From DATECU01 sp035286745 (lineage in GTDB: Bacteria; Acidobacteriota; Vicinamibacteria; Fen-336): a stretch of 21,848 nt of DNA. A program made the position numbers and the translations under genes. Shown here in pieces: positions 7,357 to 14,666 of this stretch (position 1 is the first letter of the stretch; each line of letters begins with the position of its first letter). The stretch is taken from positions 1 to 21,848 of the forward strand of contig DATECU010000346.1 in the NCBI GenBank assembly GCA_035286745.1, given 5' to 3'. The notes beneath the pieces were generated by a model. The model was not told the origin of the DNA, ran no database searches, and saw nothing but the letters and a program-made list of their open reading frames with translations.

Positions 7357-7566
7357 ATGAAGGCTGTCATCGGCGTGTTGGCCCTGGGTCTTCTCCTGGG
7401 CGCCTCGGGTGCGGAGGCGGGTCTTTTCGGCTCCAAGAAGAAGCTGCCGCGTCCCATCGATTGGCCGGTCGTGCGGCCCAAGGTGCAAGAGGGCCACAAG
7501 CCCGGAAAGCGGCAGCGGCATCCTACGGTGTCCTCGCTTGAACTGAACCTGCCGGCCCACGCGTAA
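7357..7566 (+). CDS. Small secreted basic protein of unknown function
   Basis: A 69-residue protein. I do not recognise a family. Residues 1-21 form a clean Sec signal peptide (MKAVIGVLALGLLLGASGAEA, predicted cleavage after A21). There is no lipobox cysteine. The mature part, about 48 residues, starts GLFGSKKKLPRPIDWPVV and is basic and proline-containing, ending LELNLPAHA. The start is supported by AGGAGGG at 7346-7352, four bases before the ATG, and by a promoter at 7276-7304. It stands alone between the lipid operon and a repeat-rich convergent junction. Strong ribosome site plus signal peptide argue that it is a real gene despite its size. Confidence 0.7.
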   Translation: MKAVIGVLALGLLLGASGAEAGLFGSKKKLPRPIDWPVVRPKVQEGHKPGKRQRHPTVSSLELNLPAHA

Positions 7567-7574
7567 ACGGGAGC

Positions 7575-7602
7575 GATCGGCACTCAGCAGTCAGCGATCA
7601 GC
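7575..7602 (+). repeat. Degenerate heptamer tandem repeat (NNTCAGC type), four units
   Basis: Four adjacent 7-base units: GATCGGC, ACTCAGC, AGTCAGC and GATCAGC. They lie just after the stop of the small secreted protein, in a 199-base non-coding junction between convergent genes. The end of this block (AGCGATCAGC, 7593-7602) has a perfect inverted copy at 7726-7735. Confidence 0.6.
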
Positions 7603-7725
7603 TACCGAAGGGGCCTGAGGCTGGGAAGCGACAGCGTCGAACTGCGGTCAGATCGTCTCCGATCGTTCTTTCGGGCTCCACGGCATCCCCAACATCGCGT
7701 CACCTGCCGGAGCTCAGCGCTGTTC

Positions 7726-7735
7726 GCTGATCGCT
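7726..7735 (-). repeat. Inverted copy of the heptamer-repeat end
   Basis: GCTGATCGCT is the exact reverse complement of 7593-7602, 123 bases away. Together they bound most of the convergent intergenic region. No transposase, target duplication or other insertion-sequence hallmark is seen between them. Confidence 0.45.
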
Positions 7736-7765
7736 TCCGTCGGGGCGCCGACCGCTCGCGCTTCG

Positions 7766-10700
7766 CTATTCGTGTTCGTTCTTCGTGTCCTTCGTGCCTT
7801 TGTGGTCGCCGTTGTTCGGAACCGGCAGCCAGAGCGTCGCCCGGGTTTCCCGGCCCGGCTCGCTGACGAGCGCTACCCCGCCCCCGTGATCCTCGGCGAT
7901 CTTCTTGACCAGAGCGAGGCCCAGGCCGCTCCCGGTGGCCTTGGTCGAAAAGAAGGGCTCGAACACGCGGTCGCGGATGTCGGGATCGACGCCCGCGCCC
8001 GAGTCCGCGACCTCGATTAGAACTCGCTCTCGCTCGGCCCGCACACGGACCTCGAGTCGCCCCTGCTCGCCGACCGCGTGCAGGCCGTTCTCGATCAGGT
8101 TGACGACGGCGCGCTCCAGAAGCCGGCGGTCGGCGAGCAAGGGCGGGCAGTCGTGTTCGATCTCCACCACCAACTCCACCCCCGGCGGCAACGCCCGGCG
8201 ATAGGATGACAGCACATCACTGACCAGAGCCCCTGGATCCAGAGTATCCCGGCTGGCCACCGGCGGGCGGGCGAAGGCCGAGAACTCGTGAACGATGCCG
8301 CGCAGGGTACGCACCTGTTTCAAGATGGTGTCGGTGCAGGACTCCAGGGCGGCCGCGAAGTCGATGCCGGGATCCCGATAGACGCGACGCAGATGCTCCG
8401 CCGAGAGTTGGATGGGCGTCAGCGGGTTCTTGACCTCGTGCGCCACCTGGCGGGCCATCTCCGCCCAGGCGGCAAGGCGGTTGCTCCGCTCCAGGTCGTG
8501 GCGCTGGCGATCCAGGTCTCCGGCCATCTGGTTGAAGGCCTCCACCAGCCCCTGGATCTCGTCCCGAGTCGTGGGCTCCACCCTGGCCTCGAGGTCGCCC
8601 CTGGCGATGCGATGGCTGGCGGCGGTGAGTTCCCGGATGGGCCCCGAGATCTTGCGCGCCATCGATTGCGCGATCAGAGCCGCCAGCACCAGGAAGGCCA
8701 CCGATGCCAAACGAATGGTGCGGTCGAGGTCTTCGACCGCCGCCGACACCTCGCGCTGGCGCAGGGCCAGGGGGATGGTGAGGATCCCCTTCTCGGGAAC
8801 CCCCAGCCGCGCCGGGACCGAGGCCACCAGATAGGAGAGATCGCCGATCCGCTCACTCTCCAGAACGAAGGGCTGCCCTTCCAGGGCCAGCGCGCGGTAG
8901 GCGGGCCCGGAAACCCGGGGAGCCAGCAGGCCGGAGGCGAACAGCTCGCGCTTGGAGGAGGCGGCCAGGCGGCCGCGCTCGAACAGCGAGAGGTCGTTGC
9001 GGATCAGACCCGCCACCCACACCAAGGGCTCGTCCCCAAGGGGCGCTCCCCCGGCCGACTCGCGCCGCTGGAAGAAGGCATAGTCCTCGACCAGCTGGCG
9101 AGCGAAACCGGCCCGCTCCAGAGCCTGGTTCTCGAACTCGCGTTGCAGGCGGTCGGTCACGAAGCCGCGGACCGCCACTTGCAGCACCATGACTGGCCCC
9201 ACGCCCAGCGCCACCATGGCCACGAACAGGCGGGCGGTGAACCGGCGCTGGACCGCGTGCACCAGCGAGGCCAGGGAGAAGCCGGGCCGACCCCAGAGGG
9301 TCCTGAGCAGGAGCAGGGCGAGGAGCCCCGACACCGCCACCAGCGTCAGGCCGGCCACCCCTTCCACTAGGTCGGCCGCATAGCGACCAGTTGCCGCCTG
9401 GGCGTAGCCCAGGGCGAAGATGGCCCGCTGGTTGCCGAACAGGAAAGCGCGATGGGGCGAACCGTCGACCTCGATCCGGCCCCAGAGGCCCGACCCTTGC
9501 CCCACCTTGGCCGGCGGCGTCCCCAGGGCAGCCAGCCGGCTACGCGCCACCTCCGGGGGCAGGGCCGGGGCCCGGGTGGCGGAGCTGAAGAGCAGTTCTC
9601 CCGACTTCGCATCGTAGACCAGCAAGACCAACCCTCGAGCCCGATGGGAGCCCGCGCTGGCCGGACGGAACAGCAGGGAATAGGGGTCTCGGCTGCGCAG
9701 GAAGGGCAGGTTCCAGTAGTCGTCGCCGACCTGAACGTGCAGGGCGCCATGAACATCGCCGTGGTAGCTGAGCCGGCGGCGAGCGTGGAGCAGCGTGCGT
9801 TGGGCGCTCCCCAGGGATGCGGTCTCGGTGCTGGTCCTCCATCGATTCTCGGCCGGCAGGGAGCGGGCCGAGGGATCGAGCGAGGGCAGATTCAAGGCGA
9901 AGCGGCTGATCACGGAGCCCTTGGGGTCCTGGACCTCGATGGCGGACGAGAAGCCGTGGACCGCGAGGTCGGTCATCGACCACAGGGCGAAGGCCAACTC
10001 CTCCAGGCTCTGGGAGCGCCCGGAAGCGGGCGCCTCTTCCAGGACATCCATGGTGTCGAGGCGGCGCAGGCTGCTGGCCAGCACCTGGTCCCGCCACTCC
10101 GCCTGGCGCAGGGCGGCCGGGGCGTAGCTGGTCTCGACGCGCTGCCGCAGGTCGGCCTCGGCGGCCTGAAAGACGGCGGGGCAAAGGAAGGTCGCCAGCA
10201 ATGCCGTGATGGCCACGGCCAGGCCGGCCCGTACCTCTCCGCTGGCCCCGGCCAGCCAGAGCCCGTAGCGCCGGAGCCCGGCCCCCAAGAAAGCGGTGAC
10301 CAGGGCCAAGGCGAAGGCCAGCAGGACGACCGGCGGAGGCTGCCGCCAGGCGGCCAGGGTCGCCCCCAGCACCCCGACCCAAACCACCACGCGGATCAGG
10401 CGCCCCCCCCAGGCGGCGGGCCAGCGACCGGCCAGGGCGTGCAGGAGTGCGGCCAGCAACCCGGCGCCGGCCGCCAGCAGCAGGAGAGCGAGGTGTATGG
10501 TTAGGTGGGTGCGGCTGGCGGGAATGAGGGACACCGTCTCCAGGTCCAGGGTCGAACGGCGGAGGGCGTCTCGGGCAGCCGCCAGCACCAGGACCGAGAG
10601 GCCGACCGAGCCCAGGCAAGCGACGATCGCGAGGAGGTGGGAGGAGGGCCGCAAGGCGAGCCTGGGGAGCATGCGCCTCGCCACCAGGTAGGCGAGAGCC

Positions 10701-11845
10701 AGGGCGCAGCCGGCGGTGAGGAGCAGGTCCGCGGGAGTGCGCAGGAGCGGACCCAGCGCGGGGTTGGAGTAGAAGGCGGGCTCCAGCAGGGGCGAGTTCG
10801 CCGGGAGTGGAGCGCCCAGCTGCAAGAGAGCCGCCCGCACGGCCAGAATGCCGAGCGCGCGCGTCCCCGGGCCGGGTCGGACCCGGATCCAGGCGCCGGC
10901 CAAGGCGACGGCGAGCACCGAGATGACGATGCGATAGGCGGTCCGCAGTGTCTGCTGGGGGGGGGCCCCGCCGCGCGAGCTGACCCGCAGGAAGGCCAGA
11001 GGCAGTTGATCGGGAGCCCGGAGCAGGCTCTCCTTGGCCAACAGAGCAGGGTCGAGTGGCGGGAACGGCTCCGGGGGATCGGAGGCCAAGCGGGCATCCA
11101 GGTAGCGGATCTCCAGGCCCTGATCGGGCCCGATCAGCAGGTCGAAGTCGGGCAGCACCTGGTTGCGGAGGTTTCGGCGCGCTGCCACCGTCACGGAGGC
11201 GGTAGCGACGCCGCGGAGAGCGCCCGGGGGGCCGGGGAGCGGGACCGCGGCCACCAAGGTCGTAGTGACGCTGCCCTCCAGGACGAACACCGAATGCTCG
11301 GGCACGATCCCATCGAGTGCGGCCGAATCCGGAGCACCCCCCGACCAGGCCAGTAGACCCGAGGGGAGGGCATGGATGGCCAGAGCCGGAGCGTCCGGCT
11401 GGTTGGCGCGTAGTTCCTCGAGGGAACGAAACAGGCGGACCAGGGCCGAGCGGTCTCCGGCTAGGGCCCCAGCCGTGTGCGGGACCGCGGCGGCGCTCTC
11501 GGCGGAGGAGCGAATGCGCTCCACAAGCTGGCCCTTGCGCCGCTCGACCTCGCGAAGCTGAGTCGTCAGCCGGGACTCGGTGCTCTGTGCCCAACCCCGC
11601 GCCTCCAGGGCGATGTGGATGTGGGCTGTCGCGCTGAGCCCCGCGAGCACGGTGGAGGCCAGCGCCAACCGCCAGAGGAGCCCTCGCCAACCCAGGATCG
11701 CCAGGGCCACTTCGAGCGCAAGCAGGGCCGGATGCCGGTGCTGTAGGGCCGCATCGGTTGCGGCCACGACCGCTACCAGTAGAGCGGAGTGGGGCGTTAT
11801 GACCTGCGGAAGGGAGGCGAGCCGCCGCCAGACGAGGGCCGGCAT
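7766..11845 (-). CDS. Very large multi-pass membrane sensor histidine kinase, NtrY-like core
   Basis: A 1,359-residue inner-membrane sensor kinase, far longer than a typical kinase of 450-750 residues. From hydrophobicity: helices within about 20-72; an extracytoplasmic region of about 73-302; a block of about eight helices (303-558); a second extracytoplasmic region (559-828); helices near 830-848 and 873-893; a third region (894-1043); and a last helix (1044-1060). Then come a HAMP domain (about 1060-1113), an NtrY-like H-box with H1136 in AHEVKNPLTPIQLSAEHL, an N-box NLIENGLHAV (from 1249), DSGAGVD, FEPFFST and GSGLGLAL. No sensor family is recognised and no response regulator is adjacent. 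The last 14 residues come from a nonamer repeat. I chose the ATG at 11845; the frame stays open to 11917, but the predicted promoter lies between. Confidence 0.9.
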   Translation of the reverse strand: MPALVWRRLASLPQVITPHSALLVAVVAATDAALQHRHPALLALEVALAILGWRGLLWRLALASTVLAGLSATAHIHIALEARGWAQSTESRLTTQLREVERRKGQLVERIRSSAESAAAVPHTAGALAGDRSALVRLFRSLEELRANQPDAPALAIHALPSGLLAWSGGAPDSAALDGIVPEHSVFVLEGSVTTTLVAAVPLPGPPGALRGVATASVTVAARRNLRNQVLPDFDLLIGPDQGLEIRYLDARLASDPPEPFPPLDPALLAKESLLRAPDQLPLAFLRVSSRGGAPPQQTLRTAYRIVISVLAVALAGAWIRVRPGPGTRALGILAVRAALLQLGAPLPANSPLLEPAFYSNPALGPLLRTPADLLLTAGCALALAYLVARRMLPRLALRPSSHLLAIVACLGSVGLSVLVLAAARDALRRSTLDLETVSLIPASRTHLTIHLALLLLAAGAGLLAALLHALAGRWPAAWGGRLIRVVVWVGVLGATLAAWRQPPPVVLLAFALALVTAFLGAGLRRYGLWLAGASGEVRAGLAVAITALLATFLCPAVFQAAEADLRQRVETSYAPAALRQAEWRDQVLASSLRRLDTMDVLEEAPASGRSQSLEELAFALWSMTDLAVHGFSSAIEVQDPKGSVISRFALNLPSLDPSARSLPAENRWRTSTETASLGSAQRTLLHARRRLSYHGDVHGALHVQVGDDYWNLPFLRSRDPYSLLFRPASAGSHRARGLVLLVYDAKSGELLFSSATRAPALPPEVARSRLAALGTPPAKVGQGSGLWGRIEVDGSPHRAFLFGNQRAIFALGYAQAATGRYAADLVEGVAGLTLVAVSGLLALLLLRTLWGRPGFSLASLVHAVQRRFTARLFVAMVALGVGPVMVLQVAVRGFVTDRLQREFENQALERAGFARQLVEDYAFFQRRESAGGAPLGDEPLVWVAGLIRNDLSLFERGRLAASSKRELFASGLLAPRVSGPAYRALALEGQPFVLESERIGDLSYLVASVPARLGVPEKGILTIPLALRQREVSAAVEDLDRTIRLASVAFLVLAALIAQSMARKISGPIRELTAASHRIARGDLEARVEPTTRDEIQGLVEAFNQMAGDLDRQRHDLERSNRLAAWAEMARQVAHEVKNPLTPIQLSAEHLRRVYRDPGIDFAAALESCTDTILKQVRTLRGIVHEFSAFARPPVASRDTLDPGALVSDVLSSYRRALPPGVELVVEIEHDCPPLLADRRLLERAVVNLIENGLHAVGEQGRLEVRVRAERERVLIEVADSGAGVDPDIRDRVFEPFFSTKATGSGLGLALVKKIAEDHGGGVALVSEPGRETRATLWLPVPNNGDHKGTKDTKNEHE
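7769..7807 (-). repeat. Nonamer repeat (CACRAAGGN type) inside the 3' end of the kinase gene
   Basis: Read on the minus strand the units are CCACAAAGG, CACGAAGGA and CACGAAGAA, then a decayed CGAACACGAA just before the stop. A nine-base period keeps the frame, so the repeat is translated as a three-residue periodic tail (HKG, TKD, TKN, EHE). A related CACAGAG-type nonamer lies at 18431-18460. Confidence 0.65.
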
Positions 11846-11854
11846 GAATGAGGG

Positions 11855-11883
11855 ATGGTAGCCTCGCCCTGGGACCGGGTCAA
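11855..11883 (-). promoter_or_regulatory. Predicted promoter of the sensor kinase gene
   Basis: Minus-strand TTGACC (11878-11883), 17-base spacer, TACCAT (11855-11860). The -35 matches consensus in five of six positions and the -10 in four of six. Only nine bases separate the -10 from the chosen ATG, so the transcript would be leaderless or nearly so. Confidence 0.45.
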
Positions 11884-11997
11884 CGTGTGCCGACCTGTGA
11901 TCGGGGACATGACACACTCACGGGCACGGCTCTTGCTCTCGGCTGCGATATACTCGCGCTCCGAAAGGCGCGAATCAGGAAGCGAGGGTCTTGAGTC

Positions 11998-13227
11998 ATG
12001 TCGCTCTCAGTCGATGGCCTCTTTTCCACGGCGGCTCGTGGCATGCGGTTCTCCGCCATCCGGCGGATGAGTGCCCTCATCGAGAAGCCCGGGATCATCT
12101 CCTTCGCGCCCGGCCAGCCGAGCCCTGACACCTTCCCGGTCGAGAGCTTCCGCAGCATCATCGAGGACATCCTGACTCGGGAAGGGCCCGCGGCCTTTCA
12201 GTACACGCTCACCCGGGGAGTGGGCACCCTGATCGCAGCCGTTCGCGAGTACGCCAGAGCCAAGGGCGTCGAAGCCAGCAGCGCGGAGACCATCGTGGTC
12301 GAGGGCAGCCAGATGGGCCTGGATCTGGTCTCCCGGGTACTCCTCGATCCCGGGGACGCGGTGCTGGTGGAGCTCCCGTCCTACATCGGCGCCACCTCCG
12401 CCTTCCGCGCCGTGCAGGCGCACATGGTAGGCGTTAGGCTTGACGAGGAGGGTCTGGACCTCGAGGATCTAAGACGCCAGCACCGCCAGCAACTGGCTGC
12501 CGGCCGCAAGGTGAAGTTCCTCTACGTCATACCCAGTTTCCAGAACCCCTCGGGCGTCAGCCACAGCCTCGATCGCCGGCGGGGCCTCATGGAATTGGCG
12601 CGTGAGCTGGATCTGCTCATCCTGGAGGACGATCCCTACGGCGATCTGTACTTCGAGGACGAACCCCGGCCCACCCTCAAGTCGATGGATGCCGAGGGCC
12701 GCGTCCTCTACCTGTCGTCCTTCTCGAAGATCCTGGCTCCCGGACTGCGCACGGCCTTCTTGATCGGCCCCGAGGAGATCCTGGCCAAGGTGGAGATCGC
12801 CAAGCAGTCGGAGAATCTCTGCGGCAGTAGCCTGGATCAGCGGATCATCCTCGAGTGCTTGAAGCGCGGCCTGATCGAAGAGCAGAAGTCGCGGATCCGG
12901 CCCTACTACCGTCAGAAGCGCGACATCATGCTGGAGGCTCTGGCCGCCGAGATGCCCCCCGGGGTCCGCTGGACCAAGCCGGCCGGGGGACTCTTCGTGT
13001 GGGCGACCCTGCCCGAGGGGTTGGACGCCGAGAAGCTCCTGGAGGCGGCGGTCGCCGAGGGTGTCGCCTACGTGGCCGGTGCGCCCTTCTTTGTGGACGG
13101 CAGCGGAGCCAACACCCTGCGCCTGACGTTTGCCAAGGAGGCCCCGGCCACCCTGGCGGAGGGCGTCAAACGGTTGGCCAAGGCGGTCAAGACCAGCCTG
13201 GTCGACGCCGGGGCCGCCACCGCCTGA
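11998..13227 (+). CDS. PLP-dependent class I/II aminotransferase (2-aminoadipate/aromatic LysN-like group)
   Basis: A 409-residue cytoplasmic fold-type I aminotransferase. Visible residues: FAPGQPSPDTFP (36-47) near the substrate pocket; the cofactor-binding N183 in SFQNPSG; DDPYGDLYF (211-219), whose Asp and Tyr contact PLP; Schiff-base lysine K244 in SSFSKILAPGLR with R251; and a C-terminal TLRLTFAKE region with the likely carboxylate-binding arginine. This pattern is that of the MocR/LysN/ARO8-like aminotransferases, which act on 2-aminoadipate, aromatic or branched-chain amino acids. Substrate cannot be told from sequence alone. No DNA-binding GntR domain is present, so it is not a MocR regulator. 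It is divergent from the kinase with a 152-base gap and has a GAGGG upstream of the ATG. Confidence 0.92.
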   Translation: MSLSVDGLFSTAARGMRFSAIRRMSALIEKPGIISFAPGQPSPDTFPVESFRSIIEDILTREGPAAFQYTLTRGVGTLIAAVREYARAKGVEASSAETIVVEGSQMGLDLVSRVLLDPGDAVLVELPSYIGATSAFRAVQAHMVGVRLDEEGLDLEDLRRQHRQQLAAGRKVKFLYVIPSFQNPSGVSHSLDRRRGLMELARELDLLILEDDPYGDLYFEDEPRPTLKSMDAEGRVLYLSSFSKILAPGLRTAFLIGPEEILAKVEIAKQSENLCGSSLDQRIILECLKRGLIEEQKSRIRPYYRQKRDIMLEALAAEMPPGVRWTKPAGGLFVWATLPEGLDAEKLLEAAVAEGVAYVAGAPFFVDGSGANTLRLTFAKEAPATLAEGVKRLAKAVKTSLVDAGAATA

Positions 13228-13234
13228 TCGACGA

Positions 13235-13275
13235 CGGTCGACGGTGGCCGGCGTCGCCGGGTGGGCCGTCGACCG
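13235..13275. terminator. Perfect 10-bp hairpin between convergent genes, likely bidirectional terminator
   Basis: CGGTCGACGG (13235-13244) and CCGTCGACCG (13266-13275) are exact reverse complements. The 21-base loop contains a further CCGG/CCGG pairing. It starts 7 bases after the aminotransferase stop and 31 bases after the DUF420 gene stop on the other strand. No T tract follows in either direction, so termination may need Rho or rely on the stem alone. Confidence 0.55.
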
Positions 13276-13306
13276 CCAAATCCGCGACTGCAAGGGCCGC
13301 AACCGA

Positions 13307-13720
13307 CTACAGGCGGTAGAGCATCCAGTAGATGACAACCCCGGTGACCGAGACGTAGGCCCACACCGGCAGGGTGATGCGGGCGAGCCGGCGGTGAGCC
13401 TCGAAGCGCCCGCCCAGGGCGCGTGACAACGTCACCAGGACCAGCGGGACCACGGCGGCTGCCAGCAAGGAGTGGCTGCCGAGGATCGCCAGGTAGAGGG
13501 TTCTGAGGCCGCCCTGGCCGGAGAAGCGGGTCGAGCCGGCCAAGAAGTGATACGTCAGGTAGGAGACCAGGAAGAGGCTGGAGGTGGCCATCGCGGCGAG
13601 CATGACCGCTCGATGCGCTGTCCGGTGCCCGCGGCGGATCAGCGCATAACCGAGCACCAACAGCAAGAAGCTGGTGGCGTTCAAGACCGCATTGACGGTG
13701 GGGAGGTCGCGAGCCGTCAC
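13307..13720 (-). CDS. DUF420 family membrane protein, cytochrome oxidase-associated
   Basis: A 137-residue protein with four hydrophobic segments (about 11-28, 38-58, 72-97 and 112-133). LPTVNAVLNATSFLLLVLGY at the start, the RRGHRTAHRAVMLAAMATSS segment and SYLTYHFLAG are characteristic of DUF420 (YozB-like). Histidines H32, H36 and H58 could bind metal or heme, but this is unproven. The family often sits among cytochrome c oxidase assembly genes, and here it is the last gene of the ctaA-ctaB cluster, 61 bases after ctaB. The start is the GTG at 13720, the first start codon after the long open upstream stretch. No good ribosome site is seen. Confidence 0.82.
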   Translation of the reverse strand: MTARDLPTVNAVLNATSFLLLVLGYALIRRGHRTAHRAVMLAAMATSSLFLVSYLTYHFLAGSTRFSGQGGLRTLYLAILGSHSLLAAAVVPLVLVTLSRALGGRFEAHRRLARITLPVWAYVSVTGVVIYWMLYRL

Positions 13721-13781
13721 CGGGTGGCTTGGAGACGGGATACCGGCAGCGACCAGAAAGCCGGGCAGGCGGGTTTCCCGG

Positions 13782-14666
13782 TCACACCCGGTTCACGAGC
13801 AGAAGGCCGCACAGAGCGGCCAGGTAGAGGATCGAGGCTCCGAACAGAGCCCGAATGGAGCCCAGGGTCCGCCGCAGGGCAGCCCGCACCGCTAGCCCGG
13901 TGAGGGCCAGTCCCAGCAGCAGTGCGCCGCCGAAGTAGAGCGGGCCGGCCATCCCGGCGGCGGTCGGCAACAGGCTGACCAGGGTGAGTGCCAAGCTGTT
14001 GGCGATCGCCTGCCGGCCGGTGATGCGGCCCTCCGGATCCAGCACCGGCAGCATCAGGATCCCGGCCCGGGCGTAGTCCTCCCGGTACATCCAGGCAATG
14101 GCGAGGAAGTGCGGGATCTGCCAGAAGAACAGGATGGCGAAGAGCAGGAGGGCGCCTGGTTCCAGGCTGCCCCGGGCCGACGCCCACCCGATCACCGGAG
14201 GCAGGGCGCCGGGGATGGCCCCCACCAGAGTGGCGAGAGAGGTCCGCGTCTTGAGCGGAGTGTAGGCCAGGAGGTAGCTGGCCCAGGTGATCGCGGCCAC
14301 CAGCGAGGCGAGGGGGTTGACCAGCATGCTGAGGAGCAACAACCCGCTGGCGGTAAGGCCGGAGCCGAACAGCAGCGCCTCACTTGAGGTGAGACGCCCC
14401 GCGGGAATGGGTCGGTTGGCGGTGCGGCGCATGAGGGCGTCGGTCCGGCGCTCCAGGAGCATGTTCAGGCAACCGGCGCCGGCCGCCACCAGTGCGGTCC
14501 CCAGGAAGCAGGCAAGAAGACGCGGCGTCGCGCCGGCTGCGGGTCCGGCCATGACGTAGCCGACCACCGCCGTCAGCGCCACCATCACCGTGATGCGCGG
14601 CTTGGTGAGGGCCAGGTAGTCGGCGGGCAGGGCCCGGGTGACGGGCAAGGCGGAGGTTCTGCTCAC
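13782..14666 (-). CDS. ctaB: Protoheme IX farnesyltransferase (heme O synthase)
   Basis: A 294-residue UbiA-superfamily membrane enzyme attaching farnesyl to protoheme to give heme O. The first polyprenyl-diphosphate site is N68-M-L-L-E72-x3-D76 leading into MRRTANRPIPAGRL (79-92). The COX10-type YTPLKTRT follows (135-142), then WQIPHFLAIAWMYREDYARA (182-201). About eight to nine transmembrane segments are visible. It starts at GTG 14666, overlapping the ctaA stop (GTGA), so the two enzymes of heme A synthesis are translationally coupled in pathway-reverse order. Length is normal for the family. Confidence 0.95.
   Translation of the reverse strand: MSRTSALPVTRALPADYLALTKPRITVMVALTAVVGYVMAGPAAGATPRLLACFLGTALVAAGAGCLNMLLERRTDALMRRTANRPIPAGRLTSSEALLFGSGLTASGLLLLSMLVNPLASLVAAITWASYLLAYTPLKTRTSLATLVGAIPGALPPVIGWASARGSLEPGALLLFAILFFWQIPHFLAIAWMYREDYARAGILMLPVLDPEGRITGRQAIANSLALTLVSLLPTAAGMAGPLYFGGALLLGLALTGLAVRAALRRTLGSIRALFGASILYLAALCGLLLVNRV

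Noticed and set aside
7138..7560. Minus-strand frames opposite the end of the Nudix gene and the small secreted gene
   Set aside because: The plus-strand gene has a signal peptide, ribosome site and promoter; the antisense frames have none of these.
7593..7735. Possible miniature inverted-repeat transposable element
   Set aside because: There are only 10-base ends, no target-site duplication and no internal symmetry. The ends are better explained as pieces of a heptamer repeat.
9540..11690. A 716-residue Arg/Gly/Pro-rich minus-strand frame within the kinase gene
   Set aside because: It overlaps the kinase in another frame. Its composition is that of out-of-frame GC-rich DNA, and it has no family motif.
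11949..11954. TATACT as the -10 box of the aminotransferase promoter
   Set aside because: The hexamer is good, but no -35 lies at 16-18 bases and no extended -10 TG is present. Too weak to list as a feature.
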